Shown here: piece by piece, positions 52,420 through 60,358 of the stretch | Numbering within the stretch: the first letter of the stretch is position 1 | How the letters are laid out: the number at the start of each line of letters is the position of its first letter | Notes under the pieces: generated by a model | Databases searched by the model: none | The model's input: the letters and a program-made list of their open reading frames with translations, nothing else | Told to the model about the DNA's origin: nothing | Program-made: the position numbers and the translations under genes | NCBI RefSeq assembly: GCF_000430525.1 | Contig: NZ_AUME01000010.1 | Span: 1 to 64,000 of the forward strand | Length of the DNA stretch: 64,000 bases | Reading direction: 5' to 3' | From: Prevotella corporis DSM 18810 = JCM 8529 | Lineage (GTDB): Bacteria; Bacteroidota; Bacteroidia; Bacteroidales; Bacteroidaceae

Positions 52420-52482
52420 GCAGATTATTAGGAACTATGCTCAAATAGCAGCAAAAGCCTTGATAATCTGCTTTTATTTTAT
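52420..52482 (+). terminator. terminator-like hairpin between serA and the DUF1015 gene
   Basis: GCAGATTAT (52420-52428) pairs with ATAATCTGC (52463-52471), enclosing 34 bases. TTTTATTTTA follows directly. Because the next gene starts 15 bases later, it could attenuate more than end transcription. Confidence 0.6.
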
Positions 52483-52496
52483 ATCAACAATAAATT

Positions 52497-53744
52497 ATGG
52501 CAATAGTAAAACCATTCAAAGGCGTACGTCCTCCAAAGGAGTTCGTAGAACAAGTAGAGAGCCGTCCTTACGATGTTTTAAATTCTGAAGAAGCTCGTGA
52601 AGAAGCTAAAGGTAACGAAAAGAGCCTTTATCATATCATCAAACCAGAAATTGATTTCCCTGAAGGAACAAGCGAGTATGATCCACGTGTCTATGAAAAG
52701 GCAGCAGAGAACTTTAAAAAGTTCCAAGATAAGGGCTGGTTGGTACAGGATGAAAAGGAGCAGTACTATATCTATGCTCAAACAATGAACGACAAGACCC
52801 AGTATGGTATTGTTGTTGGTGCTGCTTGTCAGGACTATGTCAATGGTGTAATCAAGAAGCACGAGCTTACACGTCGCGATAAAGAGGAAGACCGTATGAA
52901 GCACGTCCGTGTAAACGATGCTAACATTGAGCCAGTATTCTTTGCTTATCCAGACAATGCAACATTGAAAGAAATCACTACACGCTATGCTGCTACCACT
53001 CCAGAATATGACTTTATTGCTCCTATTGATGGTTTCCGTCATCAGCTTTGGGTAGTCTCTGACGATAAAGACATCAAGACCATTACAGAAGAGTTTGCGA
53101 AGATGCCAAGTCTTTATATAGCAGACGGCCATCACCGTTCAGCTGCAGCAGGTCTTGTTGGAGGTGAAAAGGCTAAAGCCAATCCAAATCACACGGGTAA
53201 AGAAGAGTACAATTATTTCATGGCAGTTTGCTTCCAGGCATCTGAATTGACCATTCTCGATTACAACCGTGTTGTAAAAGATTTGAATGGCATGAGTTCT
53301 GAAGAATTCTTGAAAGCATTGGCTAAAAACTTCATCGTTGAGAAGAAGGGTACTGCTATTTACAAGCCAGCTAAGTTGCATGAGTTCTCACTCTACTTGG
53401 ATGGCGAGTGGTATGCACTTACTGCTAAAGAAGGTACATATGATAACACGGATCCGATTGGTGTTCTTGATGTTGACATCTCAAGCCGTCTTATTCTCGA
53501 TGAGCTTCTTGGCATCAAAGACTTGCGTTCAAGCGACCGTATCGACTTCGTAGGTGGTCTTCGTGGTTTGGAAGAGTTGAAGAAGCGTGTTGATAGCGGT
53601 GAGATGAGAGCTGCTCTTGCTCTCTATCCTGTAAGCATGCAGCAGATTATGGATATCGCAGACAGCGGCAAGATCATGCCTCCAAAGGCTACATGGTTTG
53701 AGCCGAAGTTGCGTTCTGGTCTGATTATCCACAAACTTTCATAA
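52497..53744 (+). CDS. DUF1015 domain-containing protein
   Basis: A 415-residue soluble protein covering the whole DUF1015 family. It begins with VKPFKGVRPPKEFVEQV. The central motif YIADGHHRSAAAGLVGG has Asp210-Gly-His-His-Arg214, and YNYFMAVCFQASELTILDYNRVV follows. The DGHHR motif resembles the nucleotide/phosphate motif of ParB-fold free-serine kinases. Bacteroidota often place the gene next to serC and serA, as here. The function has not been established as far as I know; a step in serine or phosphoserine metabolism is a reasonable inference because no serB is in the window. The family call is firm. Confidence 0.9.
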   Translation: MAIVKPFKGVRPPKEFVEQVESRPYDVLNSEEAREEAKGNEKSLYHIIKPEIDFPEGTSEYDPRVYEKAAENFKKFQDKGWLVQDEKEQYYIYAQTMNDKTQYGIVVGAACQDYVNGVIKKHELTRRDKEEDRMKHVRVNDANIEPVFFAYPDNATLKEITTRYAATTPEYDFIAPIDGFRHQLWVVSDDKDIKTITEEFAKMPSLYIADGHHRSAAAGLVGGEKAKANPNHTGKEEYNYFMAVCFQASELTILDYNRVVKDLNGMSSEEFLKALAKNFIVEKKGTAIYKPAKLHEFSLYLDGEWYALTAKEGTYDNTDPIGVLDVDISSRLILDELLGIKDLRSSDRIDFVGGLRGLEELKKRVDSGEMRAALALYPVSMQQIMDIADSGKIMPPKATWFEPKLRSGLIIHKLS

Positions 53745-53779
53745 TGATTGATTGTTGATAAGTAGGCTATCGTCACAAC

Positions 53780-54367
53780 ATGACAGATAAGTACAATACT
53801 ATATCAAATTCAATAAGCGAGGGATTCTACTCTGATAAGCGGAGTAAGTTCCTCGCTTTTGCGCATCATGTTGAGACTGCTGATGAGGCTTTGAGCATTG
53901 TCAAGCAATATAAAAAGAAATATTATGATGCGCGTCATTGCTGTTATGCATATCGACTGGGTGCAGAGAGACAGGAGTTTCGGATGAACGATGATGGTGA
54001 GCCCTCATCAACTGCTGGAAAACCGATCTTAGGGCAGATTGTCAGTGCAGAGCTAACCGATGTGTTGGTTTGTGTTATCCGATATTTTGGAGGAGTCAAA
54101 TTAGGTACGAGCGGACTTAACATTGCTTATCGGGAAGCTGCTAAAGATGCGATTGCGCATTCTGTAATCGAAGAAAAATTTGTAGAAGAGCTTATTCACT
54201 ATTCTTTTTCTTACCCGATGATGAATGATGTTATGAGGATTGTTAAGGAGCTGAATCCGAGAATTGTAGAGCAGAAATTTGATAATACTTGTGAACTCAC
54301 ATTATCCATCCGTCAATCCCTTGCTGAAGAGTTGCGAACGAAACTTAATAAATTGTCTTTCGGATAG
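53780..54367 (+). CDS. YigZ/IMPACT family protein
   Basis: A 195-residue two-domain protein of the UPF0029 (Impact) family. The N-terminal domain has SKFLAFAHHVETADEALSIV, the charged RHCCYAYRLG and the signature DDGEPSSTAGKPILGQI (residues about 73-89). IRYFGGVKLGTSGLNIAYREA is the second conserved block, and the last 60 residues form the ferredoxin-like YigZ C-terminal domain. The cellular role is unknown; eukaryotic relatives bind the translation regulator GCN1. It lies 35 bases downstream of the DUF1015 gene on the same strand and just before tRNA-Ser. Confidence 0.92.
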   Translation: MTDKYNTISNSISEGFYSDKRSKFLAFAHHVETADEALSIVKQYKKKYYDARHCCYAYRLGAERQEFRMNDDGEPSSTAGKPILGQIVSAELTDVLVCVIRYFGGVKLGTSGLNIAYREAAKDAIAHSVIEEKFVEELIHYSFSYPMMNDVMRIVKELNPRIVEQKFDNTCELTLSIRQSLAEELRTKLNKLSFG

Positions 54368-54368
54368 A

Positions 54369-54400
54369 TTTGGTGCTTTGATTTTTTTTTATTACTTTTG
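54369..54400 (+). promoter_or_regulatory. promoter of tRNA-Ser
   Basis: TTTG (54369-54372), a 20-base spacer and TACTTTTG (54393-54400) match the Bacteroidota consensus. Transcription would start near 54406, six bases before the mature tRNA. Confidence 0.7.
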
Positions 54401-54411
54401 CCTTCTCATTT

Positions 54412-54500
54412 GGAAGTATGGCAGAGTGACCGAATGCGCTGGACTCGAAATCCGGTATACGCCTTTCCGCGTATCGGGGGTTTGAATCCCTCTACTTCCG
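54412..54500 (+). tRNA. tRNA-Ser (anticodon CGA)
   Basis: The acceptor strands GGAAGTA (54412-54418) and TACTTCC (54493-54499) pair perfectly. The anticodon stem CTGGA/TCCGG encloses CTCGAAA, with CGA at 54446-54448. A long variable arm (TACGCCTTTCCGCGTA) marks class II and so Ser, and the T arm is GGGGG-TTTGAAT-CCCTC with one G-U pair. The discriminator base is G at 54500. CCA is not encoded (the next bases are CAA), so it must be added afterwards. Confidence 0.95.
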
Positions 54501-54543
54501 CAAGTTGATAGTAAAATCTATCTAAGAATATTTGATTTTTTTG

Positions 54544-54582
54544 TTTGAGGCTTAAGTCGTGCGGCTTAAGCCTCAAATTCAT
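54544..54582 (+). terminator. terminator after tRNA-Ser
   Basis: TTTGAGGCTTAAG (54544-54556) and CTTAAGCCTCAAA (54565-54577) form a perfect 13-bp stem with an eight-base loop. Short T-rich sequence lies on both sides, so it may work in both directions. Confidence 0.8.
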
Positions 54583-54684
54583 ATTATGACTTTCTGGTAA
54601 AATTATTATAAAAGAGTATTTTGAGAAACAATTAAATATATATAAAAAGGAGCAGAAGTAATTCTTATATTCGATGTTTTAATG

Positions 54685-54877
54685 TACCTTTGCATCGTAT
54701 TGTATAAATTACATATTAATCAGTGTTTTGTAATCGAAGAACTTAGGATAAAGAGAGATAAACGTGAAGACAAGCATATCAAGGCATGCGCCTTATCATG
54801 CAATCCGTATGTTAGACTGGTCTGAGTGCTTTGCCCCAACAGCATATAATAATACAAAATAATAATTAGTGAATTTT
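54685..54877 (+). promoter_or_regulatory. promoter and long leader of the BspA-like gene
   Basis: TACCTTTG (54685-54692) matches TAnnTTTG. A start near 54698 gives a leader of about 180 bases before ATG 54878. The leader includes the hairpin AAGGC-ATGC-GCCTT (54781-54794) and a GC-richer stretch to about 54845. Long leaders before surface-protein genes may carry regulation; I recognise no known RNA family. Confidence 0.45.
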
Positions 54878-57349
54878 ATGAAACAAAATTACAACAACAA
54901 GAAAAAGCACCGCAGCGCATGGTTTGCGCTTGTGTTGCTGATGATAACGGCTCTGCCCATCACCGCACAGAACGCGGGCGACAGATTCCAAGTCGATAAT
55001 GGCTATTGGTATCAGGTTGTAGATGCCACAGCCAAAACCGTGAAAGTGACATACGCAAGCGAAAGGGCGACAAAGCCAGAAGCCAAAAGATTAGAGTTAA
55101 AAAGTCCCGAGGATGTTCTCACTATCGAAGACGCTTTGAGAGGCTACAACGGTACGGTGCCAACTACAGAAAAAGATGAATTTGTATTAAAAACAGATTT
55201 TCTTGCTACTACTAAAGAAGAAGAACGAAAACATAAAATTAATGTAGTAGTAATTCCGGAAACAGTCAAGTATAACAATATAGACTGGACAGTGGTAGCC
55301 ATCGGCTCCTATGCATTCATCAATGAAAGGGGAGTTGGTAATGTGGAGCTTCCTGAAACGATAGAAGCCATTGAGGACGCCGCCTTTTATCAATGCAGTG
55401 TCACGATGATGAATTTCCCAGCAAATCTGAAGTACATCGGTTGGCGTGCCTTCTACAAAACCAATTTGTCTCCTTATTCCTTTAAGGAAAGTAATAAGAA
55501 AAAGAAGAAAATAGCCTATGTTTATTATACGAAATCTAATGAACCTATCAAAATTCCTGGCTCAACTGCCATAGGTCCCCAAGCCTTTGAAGGAAGTTTT
55601 TCAACTTCAAAATTTGAGTGTTCAAATATAACATTCGTGGGATATCAGGCTTTCAAGGGAGGCAAATTTGATATAACAACACCCATTCCTGCAACAGCGA
55701 AGATTGGTGAACAGCCCGACGATAACAAAATTAAGGCGATGTATGACAACCTGCCCGCAGGCACTGACCAACGTTCGGGCGTGGAATCCTTTACAGAATT
55801 CACTGGCAAAGTAAGTTTGGCTGAAGGTCCGACAACCATCCCTGCTGGCATGTTTGAAAAAGCCTTTGAATACTTAAATCCATTTGTTATTCCTTCTTCT
55901 GTGACTTCCATAGGCGAAAGAGCTTTCGCAAAAACTGGTATCAAAAGTTTCCAAGGCTTGTCTGCAGTAAAGAAAATAGGCGCAAGGGCTTTCGAAAATT
56001 GCATTCAGTCAAGTGACATTCTGATTGGGGAGCAAGCTGAGTATATAGGCGATGGTGCCTTCGCAGGAAATAGCTACCTGCCAGGATTTACCTTGAAGGG
56101 CAGTGCCAACTGCAAGATTGGTGCGGGGATTTTTGAGGGCTGTCCCGGATTGGAATATATAGACATACGAAACATGAAACAGGTATCTGGCAATGAAGAC
56201 TACCTCAAAAATTTGTCGCGTGCATTTAACACCGATGCCAATCCGAACAAGACATTCACGGCAGGACTGCCAACTCACACCGTTGTTTATCTTCCCGATG
56301 CAGCGGACATCACCTTTGCAGCAGGTCAGGACGTGAATTTTGTCAAGTTTGACGGTACATGTACCAAGCTGAGCTTGCAGGATCGTGCAGAATATGAGTT
56401 CCCCTATGCCATCAAAGCAAGTCAAGCGGTTTACAACAAATGCAATATGACTACTAAAAAAGTCAATATACCGCGTGGGTACAATAATAAACCATTAGAT
56501 TTTTACCTTTATAATGAAGATAACAACTCCCTGACCTCTTACCGCGACTTCTCTAAGTTTGCTGATGGCAAGCACTGCTTCACCATTTTCCTGCCATACG
56601 CCGTGAAATTACCAGACGGCATACGCGCATACAAGTTGGACTATCAGTACAATAAAGATTATTTCACATACGAGCCAGACCTAGAAAACTTTCCAGATTA
56701 TCCTAACGGTTACCCATTAGATTCAGGTACAGAATTCTATGTTTTCCAGCCAATAAAAGACGGCAGTACGCTCGATGCAAACAGGCCTTATCTCCTGCGC
56801 ATCACGAATGCAAACAGCGACAACTCTAACTCTAAGGCATTTACGGCAAACAATGTGGAAATAGCTAAGTCACCAACTGAAAAGTTTGAAACAGCAGGAG
56901 GACGTTTAAAGCCTATTGGCTTCGACGCCACCAAGCCTGGCCAGTCTTTCAGTTTCCGTGGCAGTACTGAAAAGTTTCCTTTTGAGATTTATGGTGAAGA
57001 TTATAATAGACAACCTTATGTGCTGAGCATAGCAGAGAAGAATACCATAGAAGGAAAGAAGGAGATTGATGTATGGCAACAAATGAAGAATGGTAAGCCT
57101 GAAGGTTATCCTATACCTCCATTCCGTGGTTTTGTTTATCTTATCCCGGGGACTTCAGGTGCCAAGCGGTTCATGGTGCTCTCGGAAAGCAAGCCTACGG
57201 GCATTAGTAATGCGACAAATGATGCCGATGCACAACAAGACGTACAGCGCATATACACCATGGACGGTCGCTATGTAGGCACCAACTTCGACAGTCTGCC
57301 ATCGGGCATATATATCATGAAGGGTAAGAAAACATTAAAAACGAAATAA
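54878..57349 (+). CDS. BspA-like leucine-rich-repeat surface protein
   Basis: An 823-residue protein from ATG 54878; the GTG at 54869 adds only three residues before the same signal peptide (WFALVLLMITALPITAQ). Residues about 130-480 hold Treponema/BspA-type leucine-rich repeats with the recurring IGxxAF and LPxx(I/V)xxI pattern (VVAIGSYAFIN, YIGWRAFYKTN, SIGERAFAKTG, YIGDGAFAGNS). The last 60 residues (RIYTMDGRYVGTNFDSLPSG, then IYIMKGKKTLK) look like a type A sorting domain of the type 9 secretion system. It would be exposed on the cell surface and may bind host or bacterial partners. The gene is richer in G+C than its neighbours by eye. A small gene follows one base after its stop. Confidence 0.88.
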   Translation: MKQNYNNKKKHRSAWFALVLLMITALPITAQNAGDRFQVDNGYWYQVVDATAKTVKVTYASERATKPEAKRLELKSPEDVLTIEDALRGYNGTVPTTEKDEFVLKTDFLATTKEEERKHKINVVVIPETVKYNNIDWTVVAIGSYAFINERGVGNVELPETIEAIEDAAFYQCSVTMMNFPANLKYIGWRAFYKTNLSPYSFKESNKKKKKIAYVYYTKSNEPIKIPGSTAIGPQAFEGSFSTSKFECSNITFVGYQAFKGGKFDITTPIPATAKIGEQPDDNKIKAMYDNLPAGTDQRSGVESFTEFTGKVSLAEGPTTIPAGMFEKAFEYLNPFVIPSSVTSIGERAFAKTGIKSFQGLSAVKKIGARAFENCIQSSDILIGEQAEYIGDGAFAGNSYLPGFTLKGSANCKIGAGIFEGCPGLEYIDIRNMKQVSGNEDYLKNLSRAFNTDANPNKTFTAGLPTHTVVYLPDAADITFAAGQDVNFVKFDGTCTKLSLQDRAEYEFPYAIKASQAVYNKCNMTTKKVNIPRGYNNKPLDFYLYNEDNNSLTSYRDFSKFADGKHCFTIFLPYAVKLPDGIRAYKLDYQYNKDYFTYEPDLENFPDYPNGYPLDSGTEFYVFQPIKDGSTLDANRPYLLRITNANSDNSNSKAFTANNVEIAKSPTEKFETAGGRLKPIGFDATKPGQSFSFRGSTEKFPFEIYGEDYNRQPYVLSIAEKNTIEGKKEIDVWQQMKNGKPEGYPIPPFRGFVYLIPGTSGAKRFMVLSESKPTGISNATNDADAQQDVQRIYTMDGRYVGTNFDSLPSGIYIMKGKKTLKTK

Positions 57350-57350
57350 G

Positions 57351-57587
57351 ATGAACACTGAAGATAAAAATATAAGCAACGCTGCCGGCGACAGACGCAC
57401 CTACCTCTCGCCACGCACCGAAATCATTACAATGGGTACAAGCAACCTTGTAATGGGAAGTCCCATCGAAATACCAATTGACAGTCCCGGTGCCACTGAT
57501 GCCAATGGCAAGCAGTGGCAGGGTGACTTCGACTCGTGGGACGAAGTTGATGCCAACCCCTATAAAAAAGCAAAGAGTGTTTGGTAA
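57351..57587 (+). CDS. 78-residue protein paired with the BspA-like gene
   Basis: The ATG lies one base after the stop of the surface protein, so the pair is surely co-transcribed. The protein has no signal peptide or membrane helix. A hydrophilic N-terminus is followed by YLSPRTEIITMGTSNLVMG, then an Asp/Gly/Pro-rich part (SPIEIPIDSPGATDANGKQW) and an end with FDSWDEVDANPYKKAKSVW. I recall many short proteins in Prevotella and Bacteroides with a Y..P.(T/A)E(V/I).......LL.GSP core and an acidic Trp-containing end; they have no assigned function. Two hairpins follow, at 57589 and 57641. Confidence 0.75.
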   Translation: MNTEDKNISNAAGDRRTYLSPRTEIITMGTSNLVMGSPIEIPIDSPGATDANGKQWQGDFDSWDEVDANPYKKAKSVW

Positions 57588-57588
57588 C

Positions 57589-57681
57589 TCTCGGCATGTG
57601 TGCCGAGAATAGTCATGCAACCAGTCATGACATAATACAAAAGTGGGAGGGAAACCAATGTTTCCCTCCCACTTCGTGTTT
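57589..57681 (+). terminator. double terminator after the surface-protein operon
   Basis: The first hairpin pairs TCTCGGCA (57589-57596) with TGCCGAGA (57601-57608). The second and stronger one pairs AAGTGGGAGGGAAA (57641-57654) with TTTCCCTCCCACTT (57661-57674) as a perfect 14-bp stem, followed by CGTGTTTTAT. Confidence 0.8.
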
Positions 57682-57779
57682 TATATCCACTCATCTGTTA
57701 TCGACCAGCATTTAATATCAGCTGCTTTTGTGTGGCATCTCTACTTTACTACCTTTGCCCCAAAAATTATGTTGTCTTA

Positions 57780-58011
57780 TATTAGTGTCCGGTAAAACTT
57801 TCCTCTCCAATTCGTTGTAATAAAGAATGCTTATAAAAGTATCATTTGGGGTATTTTTCTTTGAATATTCGGCTAAATTTCATGCAAATAATAGTTTTTA
57901 GTAACGGTTACTATTTGAAACAAAAAGTAAGCCCCACTGGCTAAATGTGCCTGTATTGCCGAAAAACAAAGGCTTGTAGAACTTTCAATCAGTTTTTAGC
58001 GGACACCAATA
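57780..58011. mobile_element. 232-bp MITE-like element with 9-bp target duplication
   Basis: The left end TATTAGTGTCCGGTAAAACT (57780-57799) is an imperfect inverted copy of the right end (about 57991-58011). The right end, read inward, gives GTGTCCGCTAAAAACT preceded by TATTG. The element is flanked by GTTGTCTTA at 57771-57779 and again at 58012-58020, a perfect 9-bp direct repeat as left by transposition. No transposase frame is inside. The interior includes a small palindrome AGTAACGGTTACT near 57900. It is best read as a non-autonomous transposon or a deleted insertion sequence that moved with a transposase encoded elsewhere. The rest of 57588-58191 holds two terminators and the locus 4 repeat. 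Confidence 0.75.
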
Positions 58012-58082
58012 GTTGTCTTACAATATTCAGATCTGGCAAGCAAATTCAGGAAAAGACAAGGAGGTAGAGAACGGAAATCAAT

Positions 58083-58140
58083 AGCTTAGCTTTTGCTTTC
58101 TAAAAGGTCATCTTTTGTCTTACGAAAGATAAGCTTTTGG
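58083..58140. repeat. 22-bp phased intergenic repeat, locus 4
   Basis: CTTTTG occurs at 58090, 58112 and 58134, exactly 22 bases apart. The middle unit is TAAAAGGTCATCTTTTG and the outer units are TAGCTTAGCTTTTG and GAAAGATAAGCTTTTG. It lies between the MITE-like element and the purine permease gene. Confidence 0.65.
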
Positions 58141-58191
58141 ATCACGTTTCCTAATGCCTCCCTTCTCATTGAAAGGAATTTATCTTTTTTT

Positions 58192-59493
58192 CTATCCCAA
58201 TATGAAATTCAACACGAAAAGAACGCTGAGAATGCAAAGCGTCCAATTCAGACTCTGCCATTGTTTAGTACAAAGTTTCATGATGACAAAAGCAAGAATA
58301 CCAAGACAGATTCCATCGGCAATAGAGTAGCAGAGTACCATTGTTATCATGGTGATGAAAGCTGGAAATGCTTCGCTGATGTCATTGAGATTGATTTTCT
58401 TGACTGAATCAATCATCAAAACGCCAACCATCACCAAAGCACCGCTGGTTGCTGCACTTGGAATCAGCAGGAATATGGGTGAGAGGAGTAGGGATATCAG
58501 AAACAGACAGCCTACAACTAAAGACGTCAGGCCCGATTTTCCGCCTTCTGCTATGCCACTTGCACTCTCAACATAGGTGGTCAGTGTGGAGCTGCCGAGC
58601 ATGGCACCACAGGTTGTGCCGATAGCATCGCTCATCATCGCCTCTTTTACATGAGGGATGGTGCCGTCCTCCTCGATGATACCTGTCTTGTCTGCAAGTC
58701 CCATGAGTGTTCCAATAGTATCAAATATGTTGATGATGAGCAATGAGAAAACCACTAATGCAGTTTTGAGACTCAACAATCCTGAAAAATCGAACTTGAA
58801 GAAGATGGGAGAAATATCTTGTGGTACAGAAACTGGTAACCAACCTTCGGGAATATTTGTTACCCCCATCGGTATTCCCAATATTGTTGTGGCTATGATG
58901 CTCCAGAAGAGTGCTCCTTTTACGTTTCTTGCCATAAGGATGCCACTGAGCAAAATGGCGAATATGCCCAACAAGCAAGGTGCCGTGAACGCTCCAAGCC
59001 CGATAAATGTTCCTTCCTTCTGTACGATAATCTCTGCATTCTTCAATCCTATGAATGCAATAAACATCCCGATTCCGGCAGAGATTGAGTACCTGAGGTT
59101 GGTTGGGATGGAATCCAAGATCATTTCGCGGACATTAAAGAAAGTGATAATGATAAAAGCCACACCCTCTATCAGCATTATAGCCAAGGAGTGTTGCCAC
59201 GAGTAGCCCATTGCCTGACAGATGGTGTAGGCGAAGAAGGCATTAAGGCCCATTGACGGTGCTTGCGCAAAAGGCAATTTAGCCATAAATGCAAGGAGAA
59301 TAGTTGCTATGGCGGAAGCCAATGCCGTTCCGGTAAACAATGCCCCTTTGTCCATTCCTGTTGAGGAAAGGATGTCTGGGTTTACGGCAAGGATGTAACT
59401 CATTGTCAGGAAAGTGGTTGCTCCGGCAATGATTTCTGTACGGAGCTTCATAGTCTTGTTATTGAAGCCCAGAGCCTTTTCAAGAAAATTCAT
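58192..59493 (-). CDS. NCS2/AzgA-type purine permease
   Basis: A 433-residue inner-membrane transporter with about 12-14 helices. The N-terminus LRTEIIAGATTFLTMSYILAVNP is typical of the AzgA-like (guanine/hypoxanthine) branch of nucleobase transporters. QAPSMGLNAFFAYT carries the conserved substrate-site region, and the motif LFDTIGTLMGLADKTG appears as IFDTIGTLMGLADKTG. It probably takes up guanine, hypoxanthine or adenine with protons. It is the last of the minus-strand group that includes nudC, but 38 bases and an open region separate them. The substrate is by family only. Confidence 0.93.
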   Translation of the reverse strand: MNFLEKALGFNNKTMKLRTEIIAGATTFLTMSYILAVNPDILSSTGMDKGALFTGTALASAIATILLAFMAKLPFAQAPSMGLNAFFAYTICQAMGYSWQHSLAIMLIEGVAFIIITFFNVREMILDSIPTNLRYSISAGIGMFIAFIGLKNAEIIVQKEGTFIGLGAFTAPCLLGIFAILLSGILMARNVKGALFWSIIATTILGIPMGVTNIPEGWLPVSVPQDISPIFFKFDFSGLLSLKTALVVFSLLIINIFDTIGTLMGLADKTGIIEEDGTIPHVKEAMMSDAIGTTCGAMLGSSTLTTYVESASGIAEGGKSGLTSLVVGCLFLISLLLSPIFLLIPSAATSGALVMVGVLMIDSVKKINLNDISEAFPAFITMITMVLCYSIADGICLGILAFVIMKLCTKQWQSLNWTLCILSVLFVLNFILG

Positions 59494-59531
59494 AAATGAT
59501 AAATTGAACAGTAGTTACTAAATACGTTTTA

Positions 59532-60314
59532 TTAATAATTGTTTTCCAACCAATTGTCAATCAGTTTGCGTGCTATCGACAATTTCTCAGGTAGTGTAGG
59601 CAGATTATCTTTACGAAACCATGCCCCTTTGGACAATTCACTCTCTTGTAACTTTATTTCTCCGCTCACATAGTCAGCATTGAATCCCACCATCAAGCCA
59701 CATGGATAAGGCCAAGTTTGCGAGCCAAAGTAGGTCAGGTTTTTAATCTTGATTCCTGTTTCTTCCATCACTTCCCTATACACGGCCTCTTCAAGCGTTT
59801 CGCCTGTTTCTACAAAGCCGGCAACTAATCCGTAGAAATCAGATTTGAAGTTCTTTGCATGTACAAGTAAAACTTCATCCTCTCGGTGAATGAGTACAAT
59901 TACGGCAGTAGCAACTTGCGGCCATATTTCTCTTCCGCAATTCGTGCATTGTTTGGAAATCTCGGTATGAAGTTTCATTGGAGAGCCACATTTTCCACAA
60001 AATTGTGTGTTTTGATTCCAATAGAGCAGCTCATGACACTTTCCTGCTGCCAGATATAAGTCACCTTGTAACTTGTAATAGCTCGCCCTCAAGTTACACA
60101 TTTCAAAAGAAAGATCATTCGTGACGGGGGTGTCAATGTTCAGCGCCCTTACTTCATACCCGTTGATGGTAGGGGAGACTTTCATCACTTGTGTCCATGA
60201 CCTCAAAGCAACAGGAGATTCCTCTGATAGCGGAATAGAATACCCTTTATCGGTTTTCTCCAATAAAAGGTCTGATTTACAAAATATAAACCAATAATAT
60301 TCCATGACATTCAT
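59532..60314 (-). CDS. nudC: NAD(+) diphosphatase (NADH pyrophosphatase) of the NudC type
   Basis: A 260-residue Nudix hydrolase. Residues about 107-135 form a four-Cys zinc ribbon (CGKCG, then CTNCGREIWPQ). The Nudix box is GFVETGETLEEAVYREVMEETG, here split as GFVETGETLEEAVYREV and MEETGIKI. Just after it, SQTWPYP matches the SQPWPFP signature of NADH/NAD-specific members. It cleaves NAD(H) to NMN(H) and AMP and in E. coli also removes NAD caps from RNA. The gene lies between the 5'-nucleotidase-like and purine-permease genes on the same strand, which would fit nucleotide salvage. Confidence 0.94.
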   Translation of the reverse strand: MNVMEYYWFIFCKSDLLLEKTDKGYSIPLSEESPVALRSWTQVMKVSPTINGYEVRALNIDTPVTNDLSFEMCNLRASYYKLQGDLYLAAGKCHELLYWNQNTQFCGKCGSPMKLHTEISKQCTNCGREIWPQVATAVIVLIHREDEVLLVHAKNFKSDFYGLVAGFVETGETLEEAVYREVMEETGIKIKNLTYFGSQTWPYPCGLMVGFNADYVSGEIKLQESELSKGAWFRKDNLPTLPEKLSIARKLIDNWLENNY

Positions 60315-60358
60315 ATTGCTTTCGTTGCACAGAAGAAGGATTCTTTATTGATGGAGCG

